A stretch of 64,000 nt of DNA from Dickeya zeae NCPPB 2538 (GTDB lineage: Bacteria; Pseudomonadota; Gammaproteobacteria; Enterobacterales; Enterobacteriaceae): positions 545,090 through 609,089 of the forward strand of contig NZ_CM001977.1 of assembly GCF_000406165.1 (NCBI RefSeq), in the 5' to 3' direction. The translations under genes were made by a program, and so were the position numbers. Below, in pieces: positions 24,370 to 33,568 of the stretch; within the stretch, counting starts at the first letter, position 1, and every line of letters begins with the position of its first letter. Under the pieces are notes generated by a model. It was not told the DNA's origin. It saw nothing but the letters and a program-made list of their open reading frames with translations, and ran no database searches.

Positions 24370-25581
24370 ATGAATTTACTGAAAAGTGTATCTACCATTG
24401 CGGGTTCCTCGGTGCTGTCCCAAGTGATTGGCGCGTTGTCCATCTGGCTGATTTCGCACAAATACAATATGGCCGAGGTGGGAGCCTATGCGCTCAATTA
24501 CAGCATCGTGCTGGTCGGGGCGCAGGTCTGTACCTTTGCATCGCAGCTTTTGATCCCCAAACAGCCAGACGACGCGTTAGCGCAGAGCGTGGTATTCAGC
24601 ACGCTGCAAAGTCTTATCGTTGCTGTGCCTTACGCGGCGTTGACCGCGTGGCTGTTTCAGCAAAATGCGTACTTTCTTTATCTGCTCACGCTGGCCTATG
24701 CGCTGGTATTGATCGCCGAGAATTTATCGCTGCGGGCGGGGAATTATCGTTTTCTGGCTTTTCAGCGGCTCTCGGTGTCAACGGTCGTGGTACTGTCGGT
24801 TGTGCTCACCTCGCACCCTGCCGCGTTTTATTGGGCCTGGGCCTGTGCCATGCTGGTGCTTATCAGCGGTTGTATTGTGCACTCGTTCGCCATCCATACC
24901 ATTACCTTCAGGCATTTTAGCCCGCGGCGTAATCTGGCGTTCTTGCTTGAGCATTTTCACCACCTCACCCGCGTGGGGAGCGCGGAAGTGCTGGCGATGG
25001 TTAACAGTAATTTGCCCATCATGCTGATTAACTTTTGGTTTTCCTCATTAACGGCGGGCTATTTCTCGGTAGTCAGTCGGTTTTGTTTATCGCCGGTGGT
25101 GATCATCGGTAATGCGGTACGCCATTCTATTTTTTCATCATGGTCTGCTGATTTTAGGCATAAACGCTTTAACTATGATGAATTCAGAAAGGTGCGCCTG
25201 ATGTTATTGGTATCCGGCATCGTTTGTACGTTGGGTGTATTTATTTTTTACCCATTGGTGATGACAACGTTCTTCAGTGAGGAGTGGATTGATTCTATTC
25301 CCACGTCTCGCTATATGCTGCCGTATTTATTCCCATCGCTGGCGGTATGCCCGTTGACGGTGATTGAGTTGCTATTTGGTTCTCATCGTTACTTTTTGCG
25401 TATTCAACTTGAACAGTTAATGATTGTCTTCATCGCCTTTGTGCTGGTGCCTTATTATTATCCGCACTATGCCACCTCACTGATTCTATTCTCAGTGCTG
25501 ACGCTGATACGCTATGCGTTTATTTATCTGACGGTGAATAAACGCGCCGGTTTGTTGAAGAAAACGATGATGGCATCATGA
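24370..25581 (+). CDS. Exopolysaccharide repeat-unit flippase (Wzx-like)
   Basis: Polytopic inner-membrane protein of 403 residues with about 10-12 hydrophobic segments, beginning LLKSVSTIAGSSVLSQVIGALSIWLIS, a typical Wzx/RfbX opening. It should flip the lipid-linked repeat unit to the periplasmic face. It starts 10 bp after the co-polymerase gene, and its stop overlaps the natural polymerase start (ATGA). Family members share little sequence, so the call rests on topology, opening motif and place in the operon. Confidence 0.8.
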   Translation: MNLLKSVSTIAGSSVLSQVIGALSIWLISHKYNMAEVGAYALNYSIVLVGAQVCTFASQLLIPKQPDDALAQSVVFSTLQSLIVAVPYAALTAWLFQQNAYFLYLLTLAYALVLIAENLSLRAGNYRFLAFQRLSVSTVVVLSVVLTSHPAAFYWAWACAMLVLISGCIVHSFAIHTITFRHFSPRRNLAFLLEHFHHLTRVGSAEVLAMVNSNLPIMLINFWFSSLTAGYFSVVSRFCLSPVVIIGNAVRHSIFSSWSADFRHKRFNYDEFRKVRLMLLVSGIVCTLGVFIFYPLVMTTFFSEEWIDSIPTSRYMLPYLFPSLAVCPLTVIELLFGSHRYFLRIQLEQLMIVFIAFVLVPYYYPHYATSLILFSVLTLIRYAFIYLTVNKRAGLLKKTMMAS

Positions 25582-26959
25582 CCTTAAATACCGGGCGTTA
25601 TTTACAGGGTTATGTTGTCATCACATTAGTCGTCTGTGGGTTGACGCAATATTTCACCGGTGTGCTGGCGGTGCTCTGGTTGCCCTTTTTTTGGTGTTGA
25701 TCATGGTCGGGCTGCTCATTATGCAGACCCGTTACGATATGCGGCGGTTAGACACGCAGGAGTTAATTGTCCTGACGTTATACCTCTCTTTTCTAGCCAT
25801 GGCGGGGGTATCGACGCTATTACAGGGGGGCGTCACGGTCACGATTGTCGGCTTTAAAAACGAGATTGCACTATCGCTTCTCATGTTTTGCCTGCTGCTG
25901 GGTTTTTGCCGGGAGTCGCAAATTTATCGCGTGACCTGTGGTTTGTACTGGGTGTTTTACGCGCAATTCCCGGTGGTGGTTTATCAGGTGTTATTTGTTC
26001 TGCCAAAACGAGTCGCCTTGCGGGGAGAGGATGAAAAATGGGACTCGGTAGTCGGTACGTTTGGCGGCGATCCGATGGGCGGGGGCAATACCGCCGCGAT
26101 GGGGTTATTCTGCATGCTGATTATGCTGCTAAAAATATCAGAGTTTAAACACGGCCTGACGTCATTTAAATCCACCGCACTACACATTATTTTAGGGTTC
26201 ACCCTGTGTATTCTGGGCGAGGTAAAGTTCGTTATTCTGATTTCACCATTATTACTGGCTTATGTCTGGCTGATGCCCAGTTACATTAAAGGGATGAACA
26301 GCGTTAACCTGAAAGCGCTGTTACTGATTGCTGTCGGTATGGCATTACTGATTACCATCGCGATTACTATTTTAGCCGCAGGGTATTCTTCTGCGTTTGG
26401 GAGTGACCCGACGAAAAGTGCTGCCAGCGTATTTGTGGACTCTCTGGGGTATATCTTTGATACCGATTATATTATGGAGTCCGGTGAGCTTGGTCGCCTG
26501 ACGACAATCTTTTTCTGGTTAAAGAATCACGATATGTGGGGGCCTTCCGGCACACTGTTTGGTTATGGGTTAAATGCAACCAACAGTGGCAGCGCCGTTT
26601 CTCCTGGCTTTTTGAATATCATTTATAACCTGATTATTGACTCAACCTCATTGAGCGTCTTGCTGTGGGAAGTGGGGATAATAGGGACATTATTTTTCAT
26701 CGGGCTGGTTGTTTATATTTTAATCATGGCACGGCCAACGCCAGTACTGGCGCGTAATGACCTTGACCGGCAGGATGTGCAATTACTGAGTTTTTCCCCG
26801 GCATTTAATGTTTTTGCGGTGGGGTGCCTGCTGAGTCTTCCTTACAGCCAGATTCTTATGATTATTCCAATGCTGCAATTTCTGTTTTATTTGTCACTGG
26901 GTTCAATCCTGGTGATACGTCATTCTGTCCGTCGTTATTCCGGGAAATCGTATGCGTGA
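25578..26959 (+). CDS. Exopolysaccharide polymerase (Wzy-like), frame interrupted at a T7 run
   Basis: Polytopic inner-membrane protein with many hydrophobic helices and a large loop around GEDEKWDSVVGTFGGDPMGGGNTAAMG, as in O-antigen/EPS polymerases that join repeat units in the periplasm. ATG 25578 overlaps the flippase stop (ATGA), but this frame ends at TGA 25698-25700 after about 40 codons. The main frame is open from before 25691 to 26959 but lacks its own start with a ribosome site. The two frames join perfectly if the T run at 25686-25692 had eight T residues instead of seven: the helix then reads VLWLPFFLVLIMVGL. The gene is therefore either frameshifted, translated by slippage, or mis-sequenced. 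Confidence 0.75.
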
Positions 26960-27941
26960 TCAACCTTTTATTTCAGTCAGTATTAAAACATTCAATGAGG
27001 CGCAAGGGATTGAGAAAACGATAGACAGTATTCGTCGCCAGCTCGCCGATTACCCTCATAAGATCATTGTGGCCGATAGCTTATCAACCGATAACACCCA
27101 GCAACTCGCCATCGCGAAAGATGTCACCGTGGTGTCGCTGACCGAGCCGTCTGAACGTTGTTGTGGCGTGGGGCATCAGCTTGGTTATCTGCACAGCGAA
27201 GGCGAGTTCTTATTGCTGATGGACGGCGATATGGAGCTGGAAGAGGGGTTTATTGAGCAGGGCATCGCGTTTTTAACTGCACACCCAGACTACGCCGGTG
27301 TGGCCGGAACGGTAGAAATGGATGGTGCCGCCAATTATGAGTTTGCCTCGCGTAAACAGCGCATTCATAAAATATATCCGCTCGGTGACTGTGGTCATTT
27401 AGGGGGCGGTGGCCTGTATCGCCGCTCGGCAATTGAGAAAATAGGTTATCTCACTCACCGTGGTTTGCATGGTTATGAGGAAGCAGAATTAGGGATGCGG
27501 CTGCGCGTTGCCAACTATAAATTGCATCGTCTCAATGTGCCTTATTTCCGCCACACCTCTTACACCATGCCGACATTAACGATGCTGCGATATCGTTGGA
27601 CGCACGGTTTCCTCTGGGCACCGGGCGAGCTGTTACGCAGCGCCTGGAAGACAGCACATTTCCCCCACGCGGTCAGCATAGTCAAAAACGAGGCGATTTT
27701 TGCGATGTATCTGGCCGCGTTATTACTGAGCGTATTAACGCTTAATGCGCCGGTCATAGGTGTAATGCTGCTGCCATTACTGGCCTTTGTGGCATTAAAA
27801 ACGATACAGAACCGCTCGTTACTGCAGGGATTACACAGTGTGATGAATCTGGCGGTATTTTCTGCCGGTTTAGTCAAAGGGTTAACCAGACCGCTACGCG
27901 ACCCGATGACGCCGCCAGACAGTACGGTTATTCATGAATAG
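26952..27941 (+). CDS. Glycosyltransferase family 2 with C-terminal membrane segments
   Basis: GT-A-type transferase of 329 residues that adds a sugar to the growing lipid-linked repeat on the cytoplasmic face. Seen: ISVSIKTFNEAQGIEKTIDSI, IIVADSLSTDNT, the metal-binding DGDMELEEGF (DxD), the acceptor-side GLHGYEEAELGMRLR (ED/E motif), and two hydrophobic segments after residue 245 that anchor it in the membrane. The start overlaps the polymerase gene by 8 bp. Donor and acceptor sugars are unknown. Confidence 0.88.
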   Translation: MRDQPFISVSIKTFNEAQGIEKTIDSIRRQLADYPHKIIVADSLSTDNTQQLAIAKDVTVVSLTEPSERCCGVGHQLGYLHSEGEFLLLMDGDMELEEGFIEQGIAFLTAHPDYAGVAGTVEMDGAANYEFASRKQRIHKIYPLGDCGHLGGGGLYRRSAIEKIGYLTHRGLHGYEEAELGMRLRVANYKLHRLNVPYFRHTSYTMPTLTMLRYRWTHGFLWAPGELLRSAWKTAHFPHAVSIVKNEAIFAMYLAALLLSVLTLNAPVIGVMLLPLLAFVALKTIQNRSLLQGLHSVMNLAVFSAGLVKGLTRPLRDPMTPPDSTVIHE

Positions 27942-27950
27942 GCAGGGATA

Positions 27951-29162
27951 ATGAAAGTCTTATTAGTCAATAAATTTTTCTATATCAAGGGCGGGGCGGA
28001 AACGGTTTATTTTCAGGAGTATGACAGGCTGAAAGCCGCAGGCGTTGAGGTGATAACCTTCTCCATGCAGCATGAAAATAACTTCCCGTCAGATTACGCC
28101 GCTTATTTTGTTGATAATGTTGATTACCATCAGCGCAATGGTGTTGTGGGGGCAATAAAGACCGCCGTTAACTTTATTCATAATTCACAAGCCTGCAAAA
28201 AATTGCGGGCGTTATTACATCAAGAAAAGCCGGATATTGTTCACTTTCATAATATCTACCACCAGCTCACGCCATCGTTGATCTCGGTGGCACGGGAGTG
28301 CGGCTGCAAAACCGTGCTGACGGCGCATGACTATAAGATGATATGCCCGTCGTACACCATGTTGCGCGATGGCAACGTCTGTGATGCCTGCGTCACCGGT
28401 TCGGTATTTAACGCATTTAAATATCGCTGTCAGCAAGGGTCGGCATCAAAGAGTTTGCTGCTTTCACTGGAAGCTGGCTGGCAGGCCATTGCCCGCCATT
28501 ATCAGCAACTGGATGCGATTATTTCACCCAGTGAGTTTTTGCGCGGCCAGTTGCTCCGCAAGCTGCCACACTCGCGTATTGATGTCATCGTCAACGGTAT
28601 TAATGATGACTTACCGCTGGACGCTGATGAAGACGACGGCTATTTCCTGTTTATTGGACGGCTGAGTCGGGAAAAAGGCGTGGCAACGCTCGCGCGGGCG
28701 CATCAGCAGATGAAAAATAACATGCCGCTAAAAATTGTCGGTAACGGCCCGTTGTATGACGAGCTGGTCGCGCAATTCCCGGATGCGGAATTCCTTGGCT
28801 ATAAACAGCAGGGGGAAGAGCTTAATCGTCTGATCAAACGGGCGCGTGCGGTGGTGGTGCCTTCTGAATATTACGAAAACTGTTCCATGTCGGTACTGGA
28901 GTCGATGGCATTTGCCAAACCGGTCGTCGGTGGACGCATTGGCGGTATACCCGAGCAGATTCGCGATAAGGTCGATGGCATTTTATTTGAGCCGGGTAAT
29001 GTTCAGGCGTTAGCCGAAATATTGGATTATCTGGCGTTAAATCCACAGCAAGCGAAAGACATGGGGCGTAATGCCCGTCAGCGCCTTAGCGAAAAATATT
29101 CATTAAATAAACACACAGCAGCGTTATTAGCACTTTATCAGGAAATAATAAGTAAAAAATAA
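27951..29162 (+). CDS. Glycosyltransferase family 4
   Basis: GT-B-type transferase of 403 residues. Seen: the N-terminal loop NKFFYIKGGAETVYFQEYDRL, the central LFIGRLSREKGVATLARAHQ with its phosphate-binding GRLSxEKG, and the C-terminal nucleotide-sugar site PSEYYENCSMSVLESMAFAKPVVGGRIGGIPE carrying the E-x7-E motif. It retains the sugar configuration and uses a nucleotide sugar donor. A cysteine-rich patch (CPSYTMLRDGNVCDACV) in the N-terminal half is seen in a subset of GT4 enzymes. Ribosome site AGGCAGGG. Its place in the operon shows a role in repeat-unit assembly. Confidence 0.9.
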   Translation: MKVLLVNKFFYIKGGAETVYFQEYDRLKAAGVEVITFSMQHENNFPSDYAAYFVDNVDYHQRNGVVGAIKTAVNFIHNSQACKKLRALLHQEKPDIVHFHNIYHQLTPSLISVARECGCKTVLTAHDYKMICPSYTMLRDGNVCDACVTGSVFNAFKYRCQQGSASKSLLLSLEAGWQAIARHYQQLDAIISPSEFLRGQLLRKLPHSRIDVIVNGINDDLPLDADEDDGYFLFIGRLSREKGVATLARAHQQMKNNMPLKIVGNGPLYDELVAQFPDAEFLGYKQQGEELNRLIKRARAVVVPSEYYENCSMSVLESMAFAKPVVGGRIGGIPEQIRDKVDGILFEPGNVQALAEILDYLALNPQQAKDMGRNARQRLSEKYSLNKHTAALLALYQEIISKK

Positions 29163-29163
29163 T

Positions 29164-30267
29164 ATGACAACTAAGATTACCGTCCTGGGTACACGTGGTA
29201 TTCCCAACGTGTTAGGCGGTGTGGAAACACATTGTCAAAATTTATACCCGACTATAAAACAGCAATTTGATGTGGATATTTGCGTACTCGCGCGATCTCC
29301 CTATGTTAATTATAAGCAATCACATTATCGAGGTATTAAAACACGTGCATTATTAGCCCCTAAAAAACGCGCATTAGAAGCCATTATTCACTCGGTACTG
29401 GCGGCGTTTACCACTTGTTTTGATCACTCTACGGTGGTGCATGTGCATGCCATTGGCCCTGGCCTGGTAGTACCGCTGCTACGTTTATTGGGTAAAAAAG
29501 TGGTCTTCACACACCACGGGCCGGATTATGACCGCCAGAAATGGGGATTTCTGGCGAAAAAGGTGCTGCTGCTGGGTGAAAAGGTGGCGGTGAAATATGC
29601 CAATGAAGTGATTGTTATCTCTGAGGTCATTAATGAGCTGATCAAGAGAAAATATGGCCGACACGATGCGCACCTTATTTATAACGGCGTGAACCTTTCG
29701 CAGCAACTCACGCCTGAGGTGATTCATCAAACGCTGTCGCGCTTTTCACTTCAGCCGCAGCATTATGTGGTCGCGGTTGGACGCTTCGTGGAAGAAAAAG
29801 GCCTGCATGACCTGATAGCGGCTTACCGGCAATCGGGTATTACGATGCCGCTGGTTTTAGTTGGCGATGCGGATCACCCCACGGCCTATAGTGAACGGCT
29901 AAAACAATTGGCTCGTGAAACCCCTAATGTCATATTGACCGGGTTTTTAACCGGCCATGAACTACAAACTGTCTTTTCACAGGCTAAACTCTTCGTGATG
30001 CCTTCATATCATGAAGGGTTACCGATTGCATTGCTGGAAGCGATGTCGTTCTCATTGCCTGCGGTGGTCAGTAATATTCCAGCTAATCTGGAGGTGAAAT
30101 TAACACCAGACACCTATTTCAATGTAGGGGATGTGGCAGATTTATCTGAAAAGATTGCACAACGCTCTAAATCGTTCTCTGTTGATTACTCTGAATATTT
30201 ACAACGGTATAATTGGCAAAAGATTGCGCAACAAACGATGGCCGTTTATACCGCAGTCAATAAATAG
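29164..30267 (+). CDS. Glycosyltransferase family 4, DUF1972 type
   Basis: GT-B transferase of 367 residues. It opens with VLGTRGIPNVLGGVETHCQN, the signature of the DUF1972 N-terminal domain found in rhamnosyl- and other deoxyhexosyl-type transferases. The C-terminal half has VAVGRFVEEKGLHDLIAAYRQ and MPSYHEGLPIALLEAMSFSLPAVVSNIPAN, with the E-x7-E donor site. It begins 1 base after the preceding gene's stop, so translation is probably coupled. With the first transferase and the GT2 and GT4 genes, the repeat unit would have at least four sugars if each enzyme acts once. Confidence 0.88.
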   Translation: MTTKITVLGTRGIPNVLGGVETHCQNLYPTIKQQFDVDICVLARSPYVNYKQSHYRGIKTRALLAPKKRALEAIIHSVLAAFTTCFDHSTVVHVHAIGPGLVVPLLRLLGKKVVFTHHGPDYDRQKWGFLAKKVLLLGEKVAVKYANEVIVISEVINELIKRKYGRHDAHLIYNGVNLSQQLTPEVIHQTLSRFSLQPQHYVVAVGRFVEEKGLHDLIAAYRQSGITMPLVLVGDADHPTAYSERLKQLARETPNVILTGFLTGHELQTVFSQAKLFVMPSYHEGLPIALLEAMSFSLPAVVSNIPANLEVKLTPDTYFNVGDVADLSEKIAQRSKSFSVDYSEYLQRYNWQKIAQQTMAVYTAVNK

Positions 30268-30313
30268 ATGCACCGAAAATAATTCAGCGTATTAATAAAT
30301 TAATAGGTTAATA

Positions 30314-30721
30314 GTGAACGAATCTAATAAACGCCCGTTAGTGCTTGAGCGCTTCTATGAAGCGCTCGATGGAAAAACCGACACCGAACTGACTTCGGAG
30401 CAACGAGTGGCCGTTGAACAGGCCGTGTTGTCGATTACTGCATCGTCCATGCACTGGCTTGATGTGCGCAAAAGTTTCCCTTTTTTGCACCGGCGTTATT
30501 ACTTCGTTTTTTTGTTCGGTCTGGACCACCGCAAGCGTCCACGTAAAGAATCAACGCTGGTTTGTATGCTGTTGACGGCACTGATTCTGTTTACCTGTTT
30601 GTTCTGTACGTTCGCTGCATTATTGACGCTATACATGATTAAGTCTGCCTTGGGTATTGATATTTTCCCACATTTCCACTTAGGAATTTGGGATTGGTGG
30701 CTAAGCCTAAAGGAACACTGA
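30314..30721 (+). CDS. Small membrane protein of the exopolysaccharide operon, unknown function
   Basis: A 135-residue protein I do not recognise. It starts with GTG. The N-terminal 75 residues are soluble with many charges; a basic patch HRKRPRKES follows, and one long hydrophobic stretch (about 80-112, CMLLTALILFTCLFCTFAALL) could span the membrane once or as a hairpin. It ends in FPHFHLGIWDWWLSLKEH. It lies between the last GT4 gene and the GH-like gene, within the operon, so a role in polymer assembly or control is likely but unproven. Confidence 0.6.
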   Translation: MNESNKRPLVLERFYEALDGKTDTELTSEQRVAVEQAVLSITASSMHWLDVRKSFPFLHRRYYFVFLFGLDHRKRPRKESTLVCMLLTALILFTCLFCTFAALLTLYMIKSALGIDIFPHFHLGIWDWWLSLKEH

Positions 30722-30758
30722 CCTCCGGTTTCCACTGCGGTGGAAATAGGAGTCATCA

Positions 30759-32153
30759 ATGCGTTTTAAAATGATCGTACTGGGAGGGATGTTATTTTCG
30801 GTTTTGAGTGTCGCTGTCGCATCCATGACGACCGTGACCCTGCGAGGGATAAACGGCCCGCTCACGAACCCGGGTACTGGCGTCGCCAGCTTTAACCGGG
30901 GGAATGGCACGACCTTATCGCTGGCTGATTACCCTGACACGGGCATTGAATACGATCGCTTTTACTGGAGCGACCTGGAGCCGGTGGAAGGCCGTTATAA
31001 CTTTCAACTGGTGGATGCGGTTTTTGCGCAGGCCCGGCAACACCAGCCAGCGATGGGGGTTGGGCTGCGTTTTATGGCGCTGGATGAACCCGCCAGTGGC
31101 TCGAAGATCCCCGACTGGTTGATCCAAAAAGGCATTAAGGGCGAGTGGACGCCGGATAAAAAAACCTTTGTGCCGGACTGGGATGACCCGGTGTTTATCG
31201 AATATAGCCAGCGTTTGCTTAACGCTTTTGGCCGCCGTTATGACGGCAATGCGAATCTGGCTTATGTCGATATTGGGTTGGTCGGCTCCTGGGGGGAATG
31301 GCATAACAGTAATTTCCCCTCGATTAAGCCGTTGCTGGAACGCTACATCCCGGCCCAGTTAAATAAGTACGTCACCCTGTTTTTCAACGCGTTTCCCCAA
31401 AGCCCCAAAGTGATGTTAATTAGCGGGGGAGACACGCTGGCCTATGCCGTGAAACAAGGTGCGGGATGGCGCGCAGATTGCTGGGGAGACTGGCATAACT
31501 TTTCAACGGGATGGAGCCACATGAAGGACGATTATCCTGCGCGGCTGCAAGCGGCAGAGGTGGCGTATCCCGGTTTTAGTGCTGCGTGGCAACGTGCGCC
31601 GGTGAGCCTGGAAATCTGCGGTTATATGTCGGAGTGGTTAAGCGTTCAGTACTATTCACGGGAGCAAGTACAAGCGACGTTTGACTGGGCGCTGGCGCAA
31701 CATGCCAGTACCATTAACCTGAAATCGCGCGCCGTACCGGCGCAATATCGGGACATTGTGGATAACGCGCTCACCAAATTGGGGTATCGTTTTCGCCTGG
31801 CGTCGTTAACTCATGAATCTGAACTGGCAACAGGGCAGAGCCTGATATTAAGCAGCCAATGGTTTAACGATGGCGTAGCGCCGGTTTATCTGAAATATGA
31901 TTTGGCCTACCGCGTGGTCAATGACGCCAACAGCGTTATGGTCATGGGAAAAACGACGGAAGACCTCCGGACCTGGTTGCCGGGGCAACATAACTGCGTC
32001 TACCAGTTGGACATGCCCGAATCATTACCGGCCGGGCAATATAATATTGATGTGGCGATGTTGGATGCCAAAGGCGTGTCGCGAATTAATCTTGCCAATG
32101 AAGGTAAGCAGGCCGATGGCTGGTATCGGGTTTCTACTATCATCGTGCGCTAA
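30759..32153 (+). CDS. Secreted DUF4832/glycoside-hydrolase-like protein
   Basis: A 464-residue protein with a signal peptide (1-22) and a TIM-barrel-like region resembling beta-galactosidase-type hydrolases and DUF4832: YDRFYWSDLEPVEGRYNF, MGVGLRFMALDE, YVDIGLVGSWGEWHNS and EICGYMSEW. The Glu residues of GEWHNS and of EICGYMSEW are candidate catalytic acids. The last 120 residues form a beta-sandwich (LILSSQWFNDGVAPVYLKYDLAYRV). It probably trims or releases the exopolysaccharide in the periplasm or outside. Ribosome site AGGAG lies 7 bases before ATG 30759. The enzyme activity is inferred. Confidence 0.78.
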   Translation: MRFKMIVLGGMLFSVLSVAVASMTTVTLRGINGPLTNPGTGVASFNRGNGTTLSLADYPDTGIEYDRFYWSDLEPVEGRYNFQLVDAVFAQARQHQPAMGVGLRFMALDEPASGSKIPDWLIQKGIKGEWTPDKKTFVPDWDDPVFIEYSQRLLNAFGRRYDGNANLAYVDIGLVGSWGEWHNSNFPSIKPLLERYIPAQLNKYVTLFFNAFPQSPKVMLISGGDTLAYAVKQGAGWRADCWGDWHNFSTGWSHMKDDYPARLQAAEVAYPGFSAAWQRAPVSLEICGYMSEWLSVQYYSREQVQATFDWALAQHASTINLKSRAVPAQYRDIVDNALTKLGYRFRLASLTHESELATGQSLILSSQWFNDGVAPVYLKYDLAYRVVNDANSVMVMGKTTEDLRTWLPGQHNCVYQLDMPESLPAGQYNIDVAMLDAKGVSRINLANEGKQADGWYRVSTIIVR

Positions 32154-32182
32154 GCGCGGAATAATAAATAATAGACATTATT

Positions 32183-32683
32183 ATGCTGAAAAATATTAGC
32201 CATGTATGGCGAGAAGTGAATACGGCAGGCAGTATTAAATCTAAACTGGTCATCCTGTTATTTCGTCTTTCAACTATCTGGCAGTCGTCAAATCTGCTGC
32301 TGAAAATAGTCAGTCTCCCTTTTGTTATTCTGAACAAGGTAATCAATGAGTGGGTGTTCTGTGTGGAGATCCCACACAGAACCCAAATCGGTTTTGGGCT
32401 GAAGATATATCACCCTCACTGCATTGTGCTGAATGCCGACGTTGTTATCGGGGATAACTGCACATTACGCCAGGGCGTGACCATTGGCAGCGTGCTCAAC
32501 CGTGATGGTCAGGTGACGAAAAGCCCGGTACTGGGCAATCAGGTAGAACTGGGCGCGAACGCTATTCTGCTGGGCGACATTACCGTGGGGGATAACGTCA
32601 AAGTGGGGGCCGGAACCGTGGTCACCAAAAGTCTGGCGGAAAACAAAGTGGTCGTTGGGTATGGGGTCAGGGAGTTGAATTGA
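32183..32683 (+). CDS. Hexapeptide-repeat O-acetyltransferase (serine acetyltransferase/WcaB-like)
   Basis: Left-handed beta-helix acetyltransferase of 166 residues, last gene of the operon. Seen: EIPHRTQIGFGLKIYHPHCIVLNADVVIGDNCTLRQGVTIG and GNQVELGANAILLGDITVGDNVKVGAGTVVTKSL; the His in YHPH is the expected catalytic base. The family includes serine acetyltransferase and the colanic acid enzyme WcaB. The short N-terminus and the operon position point to O-acetylation of the exopolysaccharide repeat rather than cysteine synthesis. The start lies 29 bases after the GH-like stop, with only a weak ribosome site. Confidence 0.85.
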   Translation: MLKNISHVWREVNTAGSIKSKLVILLFRLSTIWQSSNLLLKIVSLPFVILNKVINEWVFCVEIPHRTQIGFGLKIYHPHCIVLNADVVIGDNCTLRQGVTIGSVLNRDGQVTKSPVLGNQVELGANAILLGDITVGDNVKVGAGTVVTKSLAENKVVVGYGVRELN

Positions 32684-32723
32684 GTTCGTTCCTTTGGTTT
32701 GGTGCCCTGTGATGTCGATAAAT

Positions 32724-32756
32724 CGTAATGACATTAGCGTTACGCTGCTGTATAAT
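32724..32756 (+). promoter_or_regulatory. Promoter and operator of the toxin-antitoxin pair
   Basis: ATGACA (32728) and TATAAT (32751) are spaced 17 bases, a near-ideal sigma-70 promoter. The inverted repeat CGTAA-N11-TTACG (32724-32744) overlies the -35 and spacer, as expected for autorepression by the antitoxin. Confidence 0.75.
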
Positions 32757-32789
32757 TAATATCCAGAGTGTTGGCCGGAGGATAACAGC

Positions 32790-33083
32790 ATGCCAGCGAC
32801 GAACAACGTTTCTGTGAAACGCGAAACATTGAATTTACGCATCAGGCCCGCCGAACGAGATCTTATTGATCGTGCTGCGAAGGCCAGAGGAAAAAATCGT
32901 ACTGATTTTGTCCTCGAAGCTGCTCGCGCTGCCGCAGAGGAAGCATTGATCGATCAGCGCATCATCATGGCAGATCCCGATGCTTATCAGGAATTCCTCA
33001 CCCGTTTGGATCAGGCTCCTTCGCCGAATGCTGAACTGCGCAAAACGATGCAAACACCTGCACCGTGGGAATTGAAAAAATGA
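32790..33083 (+). CDS. DUF1778 (TacA/AtaR-type) antitoxin
   Basis: Antitoxin of 97 residues: an N-terminal ribbon-helix-helix DNA-binding domain (SVKRETLNLRIRPAERDLIDRAAKARGKNRTDFVLEAARAAAEEAL), then a flexible neutralising tail ending PAPWELKK. It should bind its own promoter palindrome and wrap the partner acetyltransferase toxin to keep it inactive. Ribosome site GGAGG lies 8-10 bases upstream. Its stop overlaps the toxin start (ATGA), so the two are made together. Confidence 0.92.
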   Translation: MPATNNVSVKRETLNLRIRPAERDLIDRAAKARGKNRTDFVLEAARAAAEEALIDQRIIMADPDAYQEFLTRLDQAPSPNAELRKTMQTPAPWELKK

Positions 33084-33568
33084 TATCCGCCCCTGAGCCA
33101 CTTCGCACCGAACATGTACTATCTTCATTTTGTTGCGGCGTGGAGTCCATGGACAACTGGCTAAAACTACGGGCGATGAAAAATCAGGTCACTGGAGCAT
33201 CACGAACTTTCGTCAGTTGCGATGATTCAAAAGTGTTGGCGTATTACTCATTGGCTTCCAGCGCCGTAGCAACGAATTTCGCCCCTGGGCGCTTTCGCCG
33301 CAATATGCCCGATCCGATTCCGGTAGTAGTGCTGGGACGTCTGGCGGTGGATAAATCATTACATGGTCAGGGTGTTGGCCGAGCGCTGGTACGGGACGCT
33401 GGGTTGCGGGTGATTCAGGTGGCGGATACTATCGGTATTCGCGGGATGTTGGTTCATGCGCTGTCTGATGAGGCGAGAGCATTTTACCTGCGGGTGGGGT
33501 TTGAACCTTCACCGATAGATCCGATGGTGCTGATGGTGACGTTAAGGGATTTGCTTGGGAGTCATTAA
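33080..33568 (+). CDS. GNAT-fold tRNA-acetylating toxin (TacT/AtaT type)
   Basis: Toxin of 162 residues. The known family acetylates the amino group of aminoacyl-tRNA and so stops translation. Seen: the characteristic N-terminal CGVESMDNWLK (CG.. .LD.WL motif of this toxin family), the acetyl-CoA loop RLAVDKSLHGQGVGRALV (GQGVGR at 96-101), and the catalytic-position Tyr136 in ARAFYLRVGFEPSP. All key features are intact, so it should be active. ATG 33080 overlaps the antitoxin stop; a longer frame from GTG 33065 would only extend into the antitoxin gene. Confidence 0.9.
   Translation: MISAPEPLRTEHVLSSFCCGVESMDNWLKLRAMKNQVTGASRTFVSCDDSKVLAYYSLASSAVATNFAPGRFRRNMPDPIPVVVLGRLAVDKSLHGQGVGRALVRDAGLRVIQVADTIGIRGMLVHALSDEARAFYLRVGFEPSPIDPMVLMVTLRDLLGSH

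Noticed and set aside
32698..32706. TGGTGCCC as a second copy of the tRNA-Phe 3' end (att site)
   Set aside because: Only eight bases match the tRNA end; too short to support an attachment site.
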